A stretch of 55,732 nt of DNA from CAZVLQ01 sp964628185 (GCA_964628185.1 CAZVLQ010000014.1:1-55732); one strand, 5' to 3'; shown: positions 8,703-17,666, counted from the first letter of the stretch. Numbers and translations are program-made. The notes: a model not told the origin generated them from the letters alone.

Positions 8703-9679
8703 GTGCGTGCTGTCTCCAGACCGGGATCGCGCAAGGCTATACGCAAAGCAAGCATATGCGCCAGCAATGCCGGCGCCGGCCGCAAACTTCTGCGTATATT
8801 TTCCACGGGCCAGGCGGCAAGATTCCATGCGGCCTTAAGCAGGGCCTCCCGGGCATGCAAGGCCCCGCCTGCATGCATGGTGCTCTCCAGGTTGTCCAGC
8901 GCCACATCCACGATCAGATTATGCGGGATGGCCTGCACATGGCGGCTAATCCAGTCCTGCATCCGACCGATATCCGCCCGACCGATATCCCGGGTCAACG
9001 TCTGCCATTCGAGCAATGCAACCGCCACATCATTATCCGCCAGCACCTGCACCTTTCCCGGCTGGCCGGCCGCGAGCCGGACGGCGAAATCCAGCACTTT
9101 TATGTCCAAATCCATCTCCTGCAGGGCCAGCCGGCATTCCGTTTCCGGCAGTGGGGACATCCGCAGCAGCAGGCAGCGGGAACGCACGGTCGCAGGTAAT
9201 GCCATGACGTGCTCGCACGCCATCAGCAGCAGGCCGCCGGCCACCGGTTCTTCCAGCCCCTTGAGCAGGGCATTGGCCGCTTGTGGATTCATGCGCCCCG
9301 CTTCATCCACAAGCACCACGCGGCGGCGGCTTTCGGCGCCGCTCAGGGACAGAAATGACAGCAGCGAACGAACCTGGCCGATATGCACGTCGCGTTTCAG
9401 GCGTTTTTTACTCTCATCCCGTTCACGTTCCACGCGCAGAAAATCGGGATGGCTGCCCGCCGCCATCATCCTGCAGGCATGGCATTCGCCGCAGGCCGGT
9501 CCGGCCTGCCCGGTTTTCCGGTTCCGTTCACACAGATAATCCCGGGCCATTTCGAAGGCGAGCATGCCCTTGCCGATGCCGGCCGGTCCATGCATCAGCC
9601 AGGCATGGTGCAGCTTTCCCCTGCCGAGGCTGTCAAGAAAGCGCGCATGCACCTGATCATGTCCGAGCACCCTGCTCAT
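8699..9679 (-). CDS. holB: DNA polymerase III delta-prime subunit HolB
   Basis: Clamp-loader subunit at the replication fork. The N-terminal AAA+ module shows HHAWLMHGPAGIGKG, a zinc-binding CGECHACRM segment, and the VDEAGRMNPQAANALLKGLEEP stretch that includes the sensor region; the C-terminal domain is divergent as usual. Length 326 aa is normal. It is linked to tmk upstream and metG downstream by ATGA overlaps, so the three are co-translated. Confidence 0.93.
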   Translation of the reverse strand: MSRVLGHDQVHARFLDSLGRGKLHHAWLMHGPAGIGKGMLAFEMARDYLCERNRKTGQAGPACGECHACRMMAAGSHPDFLRVERERDESKKRLKRDVHIGQVRSLLSFLSLSGAESRRRVVLVDEAGRMNPQAANALLKGLEEPVAGGLLLMACEHVMALPATVRSRCLLLRMSPLPETECRLALQEMDLDIKVLDFAVRLAAGQPGKVQVLADNDVAVALLEWQTLTRDIGRADIGRMQDWISRHVQAIPHNLIVDVALDNLESTMHAGGALHAREALLKAAWNLAAWPVENIRRSLRPAPALLAHMLALRIALRDPGLETART

Positions 9680-10314
9680 GCCGAAATCCCCAGCGCATGC
9701 GCGACAGCCTCACGCACACGGTGCTGAATCTCAGCCACGTTTCCACGGGCATCAATACGACGGACGCGCTCGGGATCGGCCTTGCAGATGGATTCAAAGC
9801 CATCACGCACGGCCTGGTGAAAGGCCGTGCATTCCTCATCCATGCGGGTTGCAGCCTCGCCCGCGGCAGTGCGGTTGCGCATGCGCCGCAGAGCCTCTTC
9901 AACCGGCAAATCAAACCACAGGGTAAGCACCGGCCGGACACCGAGTTCGGCGACCGGGAGCATGCGCGCAAGCACGTCCGCATTCAGCCCGCGGCCCGCC
10001 AGCTGATAGGCGCAGGTGGAATCCGTATAGCGGTCACACAACACGATTGCACCCCGTGCCAGGGCGGGCCGGATCACGTCATGTACATGCTGCGCCCGGT
10101 CCGCCATAAACAGCATGAATTCGGCCTGTGGCGCCGGAACGTAGCCTCCGTCGAGCAGCAGCCGGCGTATTTCCGCCCCCAGGGCGGTGGCGCCGGGTTC
10201 AAAGGTTTCCACCACATCCATGCCCTGCTCGCGCAGCCACGTGGCGGTAGCCGTCTGCTGCGTGGATTTGCCGCAGCCGTCCACGCCTTCAAACGTAACA
10301 AAATGACCGCTCAA
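9676..10314 (-). CDS. tmk: thymidylate kinase
   Basis: Phosphorylates dTMP to dTDP. P-loop FEGVDGCGKST is at the N-terminus, followed by DRYTDSTCAYQLAGRGL. The dTMP-binding motif normally reading REPGGT is here FEPGAT, an unusual variant. I place the start at the TTG at 10314: GGGAG stands six bases upstream and the protein then begins MSGHFVTFEG (212 aa), like other Tmk. An upstream TTG at 10341 would add nine residues but lacks a ribosome site. ATGA overlap with holB. Confidence 0.93.
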   Translation of the reverse strand: MSGHFVTFEGVDGCGKSTQQTATATWLREQGMDVVETFEPGATALGAEIRRLLLDGGYVPAPQAEFMLFMADRAQHVHDVIRPALARGAIVLCDRYTDSTCAYQLAGRGLNADVLARMLPVAELGVRPVLTLWFDLPVEEALRRMRNRTAAGEAATRMDEECTAFHQAVRDGFESICKADPERVRRIDARGNVAEIQHRVREAVAHALGISA

Positions 10315-10452
10315 TTGATGCTCCCATGCCGCAAGTGACAACCGGAAAAATCCATGTCTTCAGAACACTTGGCGTCATCAGCCAGATGATTCATGTGTCT
10401 TTTTTTGCTGTCCGAGTTTATTCGACTCTCCGTGGATTTACTCTATTTTTGG

Positions 10453-10547
10453 GGGCACAACACCGCAATAACCGGCAGGCAAAGCACAGCTTTGACTGTC
10501 CGGTGGAAGCCCAAAGGGTTGGAGCAAAGTTGATTGCCTTGTTAAGC
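10453..10547 (-). other. attC-like recombination site (degenerate)
   Basis: Read on the minus strand, the stop codon of the DUF6998-type gene lies inside GCTTAAC (10547-10541), which fits the integron R'' core RYYYAAC. It is followed by AAGGCAATCAAC. About 70 nt later come GGTTATTGCGG and GTTGTGC, resembling an L'/R' end whose core GTTRRRY has one mismatch. The two ends are imperfect inverted repeats (about 11 of 15 positions pair). This is the organisation of a gene-cassette attC site; the mismatches make it a probable relic. Inference from pattern only. Confidence 0.45.
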
Positions 10548-10994
10548 AATTCTTGACACACGTCTTGATTCACTGACCTGTTTATTGAGCTCTTTAAGTT
10601 TATTAAGTGATATTTGGTACTGGCCATTACTTGGCATTTTTTTGCTGATGAATTGTGACCACACCAAGCTGCCCGGCCCATTGTAAGCCTCTTCAAATGC
10701 GTCATTGGGCAAAATTTTGATAATAATTGTATGTTCTGTCTCACTTCGAAAAGCAACTGATTTTGATTGAGTTGCCTTTATTTCAACTTGCGTCCCATCA
10801 CTGGTAGTTGCATCGAAGCCTTTGTTGGATGCTGTTTTTAGCTCTAGCCCATAGGCATCAGCAACTAGGCATTCTCCTATGCTGCCAACCATATGGCCGT
10901 CAGGGGTGAAATGCCTCCCTGGAAACATGGCCTCCAGCTCTGCCACTGTTGAGTAGAGCTGTTTAATCAGTTCTTGGAATTTGTCGTGATCCAT
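10542..10994 (-). CDS. DUF6998-type protein, probable PD-(D/E)XK fold, cassette-borne
   Basis: A 150-aa protein of unknown role resembling DUF6998 proteins. After an N-terminal helix (KQLYSTVAELEAMFPGRHF) it shows a PD-(D/E)XK nuclease-like core: GSIGECLVADAYGLEL, then GFDATTSDGTQVEIKAT, giving candidate residues E-D-ExK. The C-terminus is SLNKLKELNKQ. Base composition is more AT-rich than its neighbours. It interrupts the tight mltG-to-tmk series and ends in an attC-like sequence, so it is probably a captured cassette. Whether it cuts DNA is unknown. Confidence 0.7.
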   Translation of the reverse strand: MDHDKFQELIKQLYSTVAELEAMFPGRHFTPDGHMVGSIGECLVADAYGLELKTASNKGFDATTSDGTQVEIKATQSKSVAFRSETEHTIIIKILPNDAFEEAYNGPGSLVWSQFISKKMPSNGQYQISLNKLKELNKQVSESRRVSRIA

Positions 10995-11029
10995 GTTTTT
11001 CTCTTAACGGCTATCTTATCTCGCTGGTC

Positions 11030-11056
11030 GTTATTCGGTGCGTAACGCCGAATAAC
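11030..11056. repeat. inverted repeat upstream of the cassette gene
   Basis: GTTATTCGG (11030-11038) and CCGAATAAC (11048-11056) form a perfect 9-bp stem with a 9-nt loop. On the minus strand it reads GGCGTTACGC next to GGTTATTGGCGCC, reminiscent of attC ends, and may be the remnant junction of the cassette insertion. It could alternatively be an operator or a terminator of the mltG transcript. Confidence 0.4.
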
Positions 11057-11115
11057 AGGCGCCAATAACCGGAAATATTTCCATGTATTTTCCCATATAT
11101 GCGGACATAACTCCC

Positions 11116-11331
11116 CTATATTCCATCATAAACACGGAACGGAGAAACAGTGTCCTGATTCAAGTCCTGCGTCAATGGCGGACAAAATTCCTGTTCATCA
11201 CCTGACTTGTCCATGCAGCGTAGCGTTGCTAACCCATCCTCGCCACCCAGCAAACTCTGGAAATGCACCACTGCCCGCCGGGGGAGACGTACGACGACAA
11301 TGACGGTGTCCGAAGGCCTCGTTTTATTCAC
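11116..11331 (-). CDS. small DUF4911-like protein
   Basis: A 71-79 aa acidic protein with the pattern of DUF4911: an opening beta-strand (DTVIVVVRLPRRAV), then a short helix (VHFQSLLGGEDGLATLRCMD), ending in a polar tail. Function unknown. It follows mltG at once; a GTG at 11331 lies four bases past the mltG stop, while a TTG at 11355 would overlap mltG by 20 nt. Neither has a well-spaced ribosome site, so the start is uncertain. The family call rests on recollection of the short motif. Confidence 0.5.
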   Translation of the reverse strand: MNKTRPSDTVIVVVRLPRRAVVHFQSLLGGEDGLATLRCMDKSGDEQEFCPPLTQDLNQDTVSPFRVYDGI

Positions 11332-11335
11332 TTCC

Positions 11336-12301
11336 TCATTGACCGCCGCGCTCAATCTTTACCCACTGCCGGACATTCTTCTCGTGCTCTGCCAGCGTGC
11401 TGGCAAAGGCATGACCGCCGCTTCCGTCGGCCACGAAATACAGGTAGTCCACGTCCGCCGGCCGGGCCGCGGCGATGAGGCTCGCCTTACCCGGATTGCA
11501 GATCGGCGTGGACGGCAATCCTGTCCGCGTATAGGTGTTCCAGGGCGTATCCCGCCTCATATCGGCCTTGTGGAGATTACCGGAAAACACGCCATCCTCA
11601 CGCCAGAGTCCGTAAATCACCGTTGAATCCATTTGCAGGGCCATATGGCGGGCAAGGCGGTTGCGGATCACGGCCGCTACCAGCGCCCGCTCTTCATCCC
11701 CTGCCGTCTCCTTTTCCACGATCGAGGCAATAATCCGCAGCTTTTTCTCATCCACCCAGGCCGGCAGAAGTGGCCGGATAACATGTTCCTGAGCACTGAT
11801 CATGCGGCCCAGAATGGCCGCCGGCTGCGCCGGCCTGCGGTAAGTATAGGTTTCGGGCAGCAGGATTCCTTCCGTCGCCTCATCGCCCGCCAGCCGGTGC
11901 AGGGCCTTCCGCCATAATGCCGGCGGCGTGCCGGTTTCACGCGCCATCAACGCCAGCACCTCATCCGTGCGCAGGCCTTCCGGCACGGTAGAGCGATAAA
12001 AGATAGCGTCACCGCGCGCCATGCGATCCAGTACCTGCGGCAGATTTGCGGCAGATTCGAAACGATAATAGCCGCTCTGCAGGCGGGAAGCCCTGCCGCT
12101 TATCCTGGCCAGCAGACGAAACAGAATGGCGGAACGGACAATACCCGCATGTTTTAGCTGCTGCCCGATGGCCTGCGTGGAGGTGCCGGCGGGAATATAA
12201 AGTTCTACTGGACGATCCGGTTTCAGCGGCAGCCAAAGTTGCATCGATACAAAGGTGAGCACCGCGACGGCCGACAATACCAGTAACAGCCGGACCCTCA
12301 C
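11336..12301 (-). CDS. mltG: endolytic peptidoglycan transglycosylase MltG
   Basis: Cleaves nascent glycan strands and helps set their length. The 321-aa protein has one N-terminal membrane anchor (LLLVLSAVAVLTFVSMQLW), a LysM-like segment (PAGTSTQAIGQQLKHAGI), then the YceG domain with the catalytic glutamate in IIASIVEKET and the PWNTYTRTGLPSTPICNPG substrate loop. The start is GTG, forming a GTGA overlap with the pabC stop. pabC-mltG-tmk-holB is the classical neighbourhood, here interrupted by two small genes. Confidence 0.95.
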   Translation of the reverse strand: MRVRLLLVLSAVAVLTFVSMQLWLPLKPDRPVELYIPAGTSTQAIGQQLKHAGIVRSAILFRLLARISGRASRLQSGYYRFESAANLPQVLDRMARGDAIFYRSTVPEGLRTDEVLALMARETGTPPALWRKALHRLAGDEATEGILLPETYTYRRPAQPAAILGRMISAQEHVIRPLLPAWVDEKKLRIIASIVEKETAGDEERALVAAVIRNRLARHMALQMDSTVIYGLWREDGVFSGNLHKADMRRDTPWNTYTRTGLPSTPICNPGKASLIAAARPADVDYLYFVADGSGGHAFASTLAEHEKNVRQWVKIERGGQ

Positions 12302-13083
12302 GCGGGCATCTCCGGTACGCCCGCCCGTCCGCGCAGGATCGAGAAAAGCTGTTCAAAGGCCATGCCTGTTGTCGCCAGGCTGCGGCCGTTAATGGATGTC
12401 ACCGGCCGGACAAACCAGCCGCTGTTGGTCAGGGCGGCGGCATCGCATGTGTCGGCCAGGCCAACCGGACACGGGGCGAGCCTGATGCAACCGGATTCCA
12501 TCAGCACGTTGCGCACCACGCCCGGCAGGACCGAATCGGCGGCGGGCGTGAGCCACTCACCTGCCTGAAACAACAGGATGTTGGCCGTGGGCGCGGAACA
12601 TATCCCGGTCGCATCGCAAATCAGCGCCTCCTCTCCATCGGCAAGCAGACCTTCCGCCTTCAGGCGCCGCAGGACGCGAATGGCGCCGGCGTAATCGGCC
12701 GTGAACTTGGCCGGCCTTGGCCGCAACGGCACGGGCCACGTCACCGCCCGCAGATGCAGGTTATCCGTACGCGGCGCATAGGGTTGCGCCCGGATATATG
12801 CCTGCGCCTGCCTTGGGCATGCCGGTAGCAGCGCCCTCTCCGCCACGCCGCCCGTGACGGTCAGGCGCACCAGCACGTCATCACCGCCTGCTGCGGCGGC
12901 CTGTTTCAGGCAGCGCCGCTCAAGGCCGTCGGGAAGGTCAAGTCCGAAGGCCCGGAGACCGGCTTGCAGGCGCGCCGCATGTGCAGGCCAGGCGAAGATG
13001 GCGCCGTGGATTACCCGAAAGGTTTCAAAACATGCCTCGGCATATAGCAGCCCCCTGTCATCCATATCCTGCCGCACCATCAT
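12298..13083 (-). CDS. pabC: aminodeoxychorismate lyase PabC
   Basis: PLP enzyme releasing p-aminobenzoate from aminodeoxychorismate for folate synthesis; fold type IV aminotransferase. Recognised by DDRGLLYAEACFETFRV at the N-terminus, the DYAGAIRVLRRLKAEG stretch, and EALICDATGICSAPTANILLF around the cofactor site. The ATG at 13083 (261 aa) fits the family start and has a weak GGA upstream; the frame extends to a TTG at 13143 with no ribosome site. A D-amino-acid or branched-chain aminotransferase is less likely given the mltG neighbour. Confidence 0.85.
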   Translation of the reverse strand: MMVRQDMDDRGLLYAEACFETFRVIHGAIFAWPAHAARLQAGLRAFGLDLPDGLERRCLKQAAAAGGDDVLVRLTVTGGVAERALLPACPRQAQAYIRAQPYAPRTDNLHLRAVTWPVPLRPRPAKFTADYAGAIRVLRRLKAEGLLADGEEALICDATGICSAPTANILLFQAGEWLTPAADSVLPGVVRNVLMESGCIRLAPCPVGLADTCDAAALTNSGWFVRPVTSINGRSLATTGMAFEQLFSILRGRAGVPEMPA

Positions 13084-13144
13084 TAAATTAAGATTCCAAA
13101 CCCATTTCGCCGTGAGCCTTTTGGATTTGATCCACGGCGTCAAG

Positions 13145-14590
13145 TCAGCAATACGGCAATGTTGTATGCCCCGTCAGGTACTGATCCACGGCGCGCGCGG
13201 CCTGCCGGCCTTCGCGGATGGCCCATACCACCAGCGATTGCCCGCGACGCATGTCGCCGCAGGCAAACACCCGGCCTGCGGATGTGCGATAGCGCTCGCT
13301 GTCGGCCCGCACATTGCCGCACGCGTCCCGCACCAGATGAAACGCCCGGACCGGTCCGTCTGCGCGTGGCCCGGCGTAACCCATGGCGAGCAGGACCAGC
13401 CCGGCGGTCAGTATTTGCCGGTCGCCCGGTACACGCTGCTTAAGCAGGGCGCCGTCCCGTCCCGGCCGCCAGCGCAGTTCCGCCAGTTCCAGCTCCTGCA
13501 CATGCCCGTTTATGCCCCTGAAGGCGATTGTTTCCAGTTCCCACAGGCGGGTGCAACCCTCCTCATGCGACTGGCTTGTGCGCAACCTGTGCGGCCATCG
13601 CGGCCATGTCGTCAGCCTGTCCACCTCTTCCGGCGGCCGCGCATGATATTGAATCTGCGTTACCGAGCGCGCGCCCTGGCGGTTGGCCGTGCCGATGCAG
13701 TCCGCGCCCGTATCGCCTCCGCCGATAACAACCACATCCCTGTCCGTCGCCAGGATGGCATTTTCCGGCCTAATGGCGTCTCCCGCCATGCGGCGGTTCT
13801 GCTGCCTTAAATAGTCCATGGCAAAATGAATCCCGGCCAGATTCCTGCCCGGCACGTTCAGATCACGCGGTTGTTCCGCGCCGCAGGCGAGCACAACGGC
13901 GTCAAATGCATCGCGCAACCCCCCGGCGGAGAGCGTTTCTCCCACGCAAGCGCCGGCCCTGAAGGTCACGCCCTCCGCGCGCATCTGGTCCAGGCGGCGG
14001 TCCAGCACCCGTTTGTCCAGGCGGAAATCAGGGATGCCGTAGCGCAACAGCCCACCAATCCGGTCCTGTTTTTCGAATACCGTCACGGCATGGCCCACGC
14101 GGGTCAGCTGCTGGGCGCAGGCCAGGCCCGCCGGACCGGAGCCGACGATGGCGCACCGCTTTCCCGTTCCGGAGCCGGCGGGCTCCGGCACTACCCAATC
14201 CTCCCGCCATGCATGTTCGGCGATAGTCAGCTCAATGCCCTTGATGGCCACCGGCGCATGACCCAGGTTCAGGGTGCATGCCTCTTCACAGGGCGCGGGA
14301 CATATCCTGCCGGTGATCTCGGGAAAATTGTTGGTTGAATGCAGTGCGCCGATGGCGCGACGCCAGTCCCTGCGGAGAACCAGATCGTTCCAGTCGGGTA
14401 TCTGATTATGGACGGGGCAGCCCGACTGACAGAATGGCGTACCGCAATCCATGCAGCGAGTCGCCTGACGCATGGATTCCTTTTCGGAAAAAATGCCAGT
14501 GAACTCCTGCCAGTGACGGCGCCGTATAGCCGCCGGCTGCACCGGCGGTTCGGCGCGTGTAAAGCGCCTGAAGCCGGAGGGATCAGCCAT
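13145..14590 (-). CDS. gltD: glutamate synthase small subunit GltD
   Basis: NADPH-dependent electron-input subunit of glutamate synthase. The N-terminal ferredoxin-like domain carries CMDCGTPFCQSGCPVHN and CPAPCEEACTLN; an FAD-binding GSGPAGLACAQQLTRVG and an NAD(P)-binding GGGDTGADCIGTANRQG follow. 481 aa matches GltD. AAGGGATG precedes the ATG. No gltB is adjacent; a glycerate kinase lies upstream, so the large subunit must be elsewhere, or the protein could be a related GltD-like oxidoreductase. Confidence 0.9.
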   Translation of the reverse strand: MADPSGFRRFTRAEPPVQPAAIRRRHWQEFTGIFSEKESMRQATRCMDCGTPFCQSGCPVHNQIPDWNDLVLRRDWRRAIGALHSTNNFPEITGRICPAPCEEACTLNLGHAPVAIKGIELTIAEHAWREDWVVPEPAGSGTGKRCAIVGSGPAGLACAQQLTRVGHAVTVFEKQDRIGGLLRYGIPDFRLDKRVLDRRLDQMRAEGVTFRAGACVGETLSAGGLRDAFDAVVLACGAEQPRDLNVPGRNLAGIHFAMDYLRQQNRRMAGDAIRPENAILATDRDVVVIGGGDTGADCIGTANRQGARSVTQIQYHARPPEEVDRLTTWPRWPHRLRTSQSHEEGCTRLWELETIAFRGINGHVQELELAELRWRPGRDGALLKQRVPGDRQILTAGLVLLAMGYAGPRADGPVRAFHLVRDACGNVRADSERYRTSAGRVFACGDMRRGQSLVVWAIREGRQAARAVDQYLTGHTTLPYC

Positions 14591-14679
14591 CTGCGATCAT
14601 CCCTTTCATGGATCCGCTGCAAAATGCAAGCTCCGTCATGATTACAGTATACCCGATTGCGCGGGTGCGGGAAAATGGG

Positions 14680-15804
14680 TTAACCGTATTGGCGGGCGAA
14701 TGCCCCGGCGCTTTGCACAAGCAGCTTATGCGCCTGCGCCATGGCCTGGCTCGGCGGCATGCCCATGGGCGTCACCTGGCGTATATCCGCAAACCTGCCC
14801 TGAAACAGGCGCGGCGCCGTAATGATGCCGGACATCAGGCAGGCCCGAACACCGGCGCGTGCAGCCGCATCAGCCACCACCTTCGGCGCCTTGCCGGACA
14901 GGGTCTGGACGTCGCTTCCGCCTTCACCGGTAATGACCCAGTCGCAACCAGCCATATCATCATCCAGTCCGCTCACTTTCGCCACCCAGACTGCGCCTGC
15001 ATGCACTGTGGCGCCCGGTAACTGCAAGGCGAAGCCGAGCCCGCCGGCCGCTCCCGCAGCCGCTCGATGTGACACCCTGCAGCCGAACGCACTCTCGGCC
15101 AGCCGTGCCCAGCGCTGCATCCATGTTTCCGCCTGCGCCACATCCTCAATGCTCATGCCTTTCTGGGGGCCGTATGTTTCGGTTGCACCGCCTTCGCCGA
15201 GTAAGGGATTGTCCACATCCGGAACCAGATGCAGTTCGGTATCGAAAATACGGGAATCCATGGCCGAGATATCCACCTGATGTGCATCGTTCATGCTGGA
15301 AAGCCGGGGCGCAAGCGCCGCCCCGCTTCCATCTCGCAGCCGCATGCCGCATGCCGCCAGCAGGCCGATGCCGCCGTCGTTGGTGGCACTGCCGCCCAGT
15401 GCGAGATAAATGCAGCGGATACCGGCATCCAGCCCCATGCGTATCAGCCTGCCCAGCGGCATGGAAGTGCGTTCAAGCACCGGAATGCTCCGAACGGAAG
15501 GCAATGTCAGGCCAACGGCCAGAGCGCTTTCAATCAGCCATGCTTTTTGATTGTCTTTCGTGCAGAATTGAAGCACTGGAACCGTTGTCAGGGTTTCATC
15601 CATACCCGGAATATCCACCCCTAGAATTGTGCCGCCAAGACAGGGCCTCAGAACATCCAGCGTCCCTTCCCCGCCGTCGGCCATCGGATGCAACACTACA
15701 TCCGTATCCGGCCTGACGCCCAGCAGGCCCTCCCGCATGGCGTCGGCGGCTTCCCGTGCCGTCAGCGAGCCCTTGAAGGCGTCCGGGGCCAGCAGGATTT
15801 TCAT
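14680..15804 (-). CDS. glxK: glycerate kinase (GarK/GlxK family)
   Basis: Phosphorylates glycerate, by family to 2-phosphoglycerate. The N-terminal signature MKILLAPDAFKGSLTAREAA and HPMADGGEGTLDVL are diagnostic; CIYLALGGSATNDGGIGLLAA and DWVITGEGGSDVQTLSGKAP complete the active site. 374 aa is normal. It overlaps the upstream helicase by ATGA. With gph it would complete recovery of carbon from phosphoglycolate. Confidence 0.93.
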   Translation of the reverse strand: MKILLAPDAFKGSLTAREAADAMREGLLGVRPDTDVVLHPMADGGEGTLDVLRPCLGGTILGVDIPGMDETLTTVPVLQFCTKDNQKAWLIESALAVGLTLPSVRSIPVLERTSMPLGRLIRMGLDAGIRCIYLALGGSATNDGGIGLLAACGMRLRDGSGAALAPRLSSMNDAHQVDISAMDSRIFDTELHLVPDVDNPLLGEGGATETYGPQKGMSIEDVAQAETWMQRWARLAESAFGCRVSHRAAAGAAGGLGFALQLPGATVHAGAVWVAKVSGLDDDMAGCDWVITGEGGSDVQTLSGKAPKVVADAAARAGVRACLMSGIITAPRLFQGRFADIRQVTPMGMPPSQAMAQAHKLLVQSAGAFARQYG

Positions 15805-17666
15805 TGACTGCTGAAAAAGTGCCCGATATCGGCCAAAGTTTCGGTCTTCGGCGCGGGCGGCAGATTGGCCGCAACAATACGGCCATACGATTTTCGGTAC
15901 AGGCGTGAATCGAGAATTGCGATTACGCCGCGATCATCATTGCTTCGGATCAGCCGGCCCACGCCCTGGCGCAATGCCGCGATGGCCTCGGGCAACTGGA
16001 TGTCGAAGAAGCCGTTGCCGCCTTTTTCCTCGCAGCGCCTGCGGCGCGCCATCAGCAGCTTGTCATCCGGCGGGGCGAAGGGAAGCTTGTCGATGACGAC
16101 CAGGGAAAGCGCTTCTCCCGGTACATCCACGCCCTCCCAGAAACTTCGAGTGCCACATAAAACTGAATGTGTATCACCCCGAAATAAATGAAGAATCGCA
16201 TCCTTGCTTCCACTCTCATCCTGAATCAGAACCGGCCAGGGAAGACTCTCCGCCAGCCTCGGGGCGATACGGCGCAGCATCTGATGCGAGGTAAACAGGG
16301 CAAAAGCGCGGCCCGATGAGGCCCGAATCAGGGCTTCCATTTCCTCAAACAGGGTGTCTTCATAGTTTGGTTCATTCGGCGCCGGCACATGTCGTGGTGC
16401 GTAAATCATGGTCTGACGGGAATAATCGAAGGGCGACGGATGAAAGGCCGTTTGTGCCTCTTCCAGTCCCAGCCGTTCCTGCGCATAGCGAAAACTGCCG
16501 GAAATTCGCAGCGTGGCGGACAGCAGAATAAAGCCCGCGGGGCGGGACCACAGCTTTTCGGCCAGTACCGGGCCGGTTTCAACCGGTGCCAGCAGGTGCC
16601 GCGCCTGCCTGCCGCTGCCTTCCCGCCAGGCTACGTAGCCTTCGCCCGGTTGCAGCATGGACTGCATGTCCGCCGCAATTTCCCCGGCCCGATCGGCCAG
16701 CTTTGCGGCCTCCTCGCTACGCTGCCTGCGGCTTTCCGCCATTTCGGCCAGGGCCTTCCACGCCTTCAGGGTTTGCGCCAGATCATCATCGGCATAGGCC
16801 TGCATTATTTGCAGAAACCTGCGGTCTATATCCTGCTTCAGGGTTGCCTCGTCACCGAATTCACTCAGCAGGGCCTGCATATCATTATTCCAGCTCGTCA
16901 GACGACCCAGACCGATCTGGCGGCCAAAGTGACGGCAGGCCAGTTCCGGCAGGCTGTGCGCCTCATCCAGAATCAGGCAGTCGAAATTCGGCAGCACCTC
17001 ACCGAAATCACCGGATTTCAGTTCGGCATCGGCCAGCATCAGGCTATGGTTGCTGACCACGATGTCCGCCTCCTGCGCCGCCTGCCGGGCCCTGACGAGC
17101 GGACAGGCGCTCCACATCGGGCATTTACCCCCCAGACACTGCTCCACAGTGGCCGTAACCATCGTTCCGATACCGGCGCTGAATACATCAAAATCCAGGC
17201 CGGAAAGATCGCCGTCACGGCTTTTTTCGCCCCACTGACGCACCTTCAGCAACGGGCTTTTGGCCCGGCGTTCCAGTTTCGTGTCACTTAACCGCTTTTC
17301 CAGCCGGTACGGGCACAGATAATTGCCACGCCCCTTCAGCAGCGCCACGCGTCGTCTTGCGCCCAGCGCCTCTTGCACCGCCGGAATATCGCGGTACATC
17401 AACTGATCCTGCAATGCCTTCGTATGCGTGGAAATTAATACCTTCAGGGCGCTGCGCAGCGCCGGCACGAGGTAGGCAAGTGTTTTGCCCGTACCCGTTT
17501 CCGCTTCCGCCAGCAAGCGTCCCGCCGATACCATGCAATCGGCGATTTCCCCGGCCAGCCTGATCTGCTCCTCGCGGCATACGTAGGCCGGCATACACCG
17601 TGCCAGCGCCGCACCCGGCTGGAAATCACGCATGATGGCATCTGAAAAAGACCGTTCCACAGACAT
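15801..17666 (-). CDS. yoaA: DinG/YoaA-family ATP-dependent DNA helicase
   Basis: Iron-sulfur SF2 helicase of the XPD-like group acting in DNA repair. Walker A AETGTGKTLAYLVPAL; four Fe-S cysteines in NYLCPYRLEK and CLGGKCPMWSACPL; DEAH box LILDEAHSLPE; helicase C motifs GTRSFWEGVDVPG and QGVGRLIRSNDDRG. At 621 aa it is closer in length to YoaA than to DinG, which decides the symbol. ATG at 17666. It shares an ATGA junction with the glycerate kinase and diverges from arsR. Confidence 0.92.
   Translation of the reverse strand: MSVERSFSDAIMRDFQPGAALARCMPAYVCREEQIRLAGEIADCMVSAGRLLAEAETGTGKTLAYLVPALRSALKVLISTHTKALQDQLMYRDIPAVQEALGARRRVALLKGRGNYLCPYRLEKRLSDTKLERRAKSPLLKVRQWGEKSRDGDLSGLDFDVFSAGIGTMVTATVEQCLGGKCPMWSACPLVRARQAAQEADIVVSNHSLMLADAELKSGDFGEVLPNFDCLILDEAHSLPELACRHFGRQIGLGRLTSWNNDMQALLSEFGDEATLKQDIDRRFLQIMQAYADDDLAQTLKAWKALAEMAESRRQRSEEAAKLADRAGEIAADMQSMLQPGEGYVAWREGSGRQARHLLAPVETGPVLAEKLWSRPAGFILLSATLRISGSFRYAQERLGLEEAQTAFHPSPFDYSRQTMIYAPRHVPAPNEPNYEDTLFEEMEALIRASSGRAFALFTSHQMLRRIAPRLAESLPWPVLIQDESGSKDAILHLFRGDTHSVLCGTRSFWEGVDVPGEALSLVVIDKLPFAPPDDKLLMARRRRCEEKGGNGFFDIQLPEAIAALRQGVGRLIRSNDDRGVIAILDSRLYRKSYGRIVAANLPPAPKTETLADIGHFFSSQ

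Noticed and set aside
9283..10338. A 351-codon plus-strand open frame
   Set aside because: Antisense to holB and tmk.
10418..10756. A 112-codon minus-strand gene overlapping the DUF6998-type gene
   Set aside because: Its second half is translation of the attC-like sequence and its first half is an alternative frame of the DUF6998-type gene.
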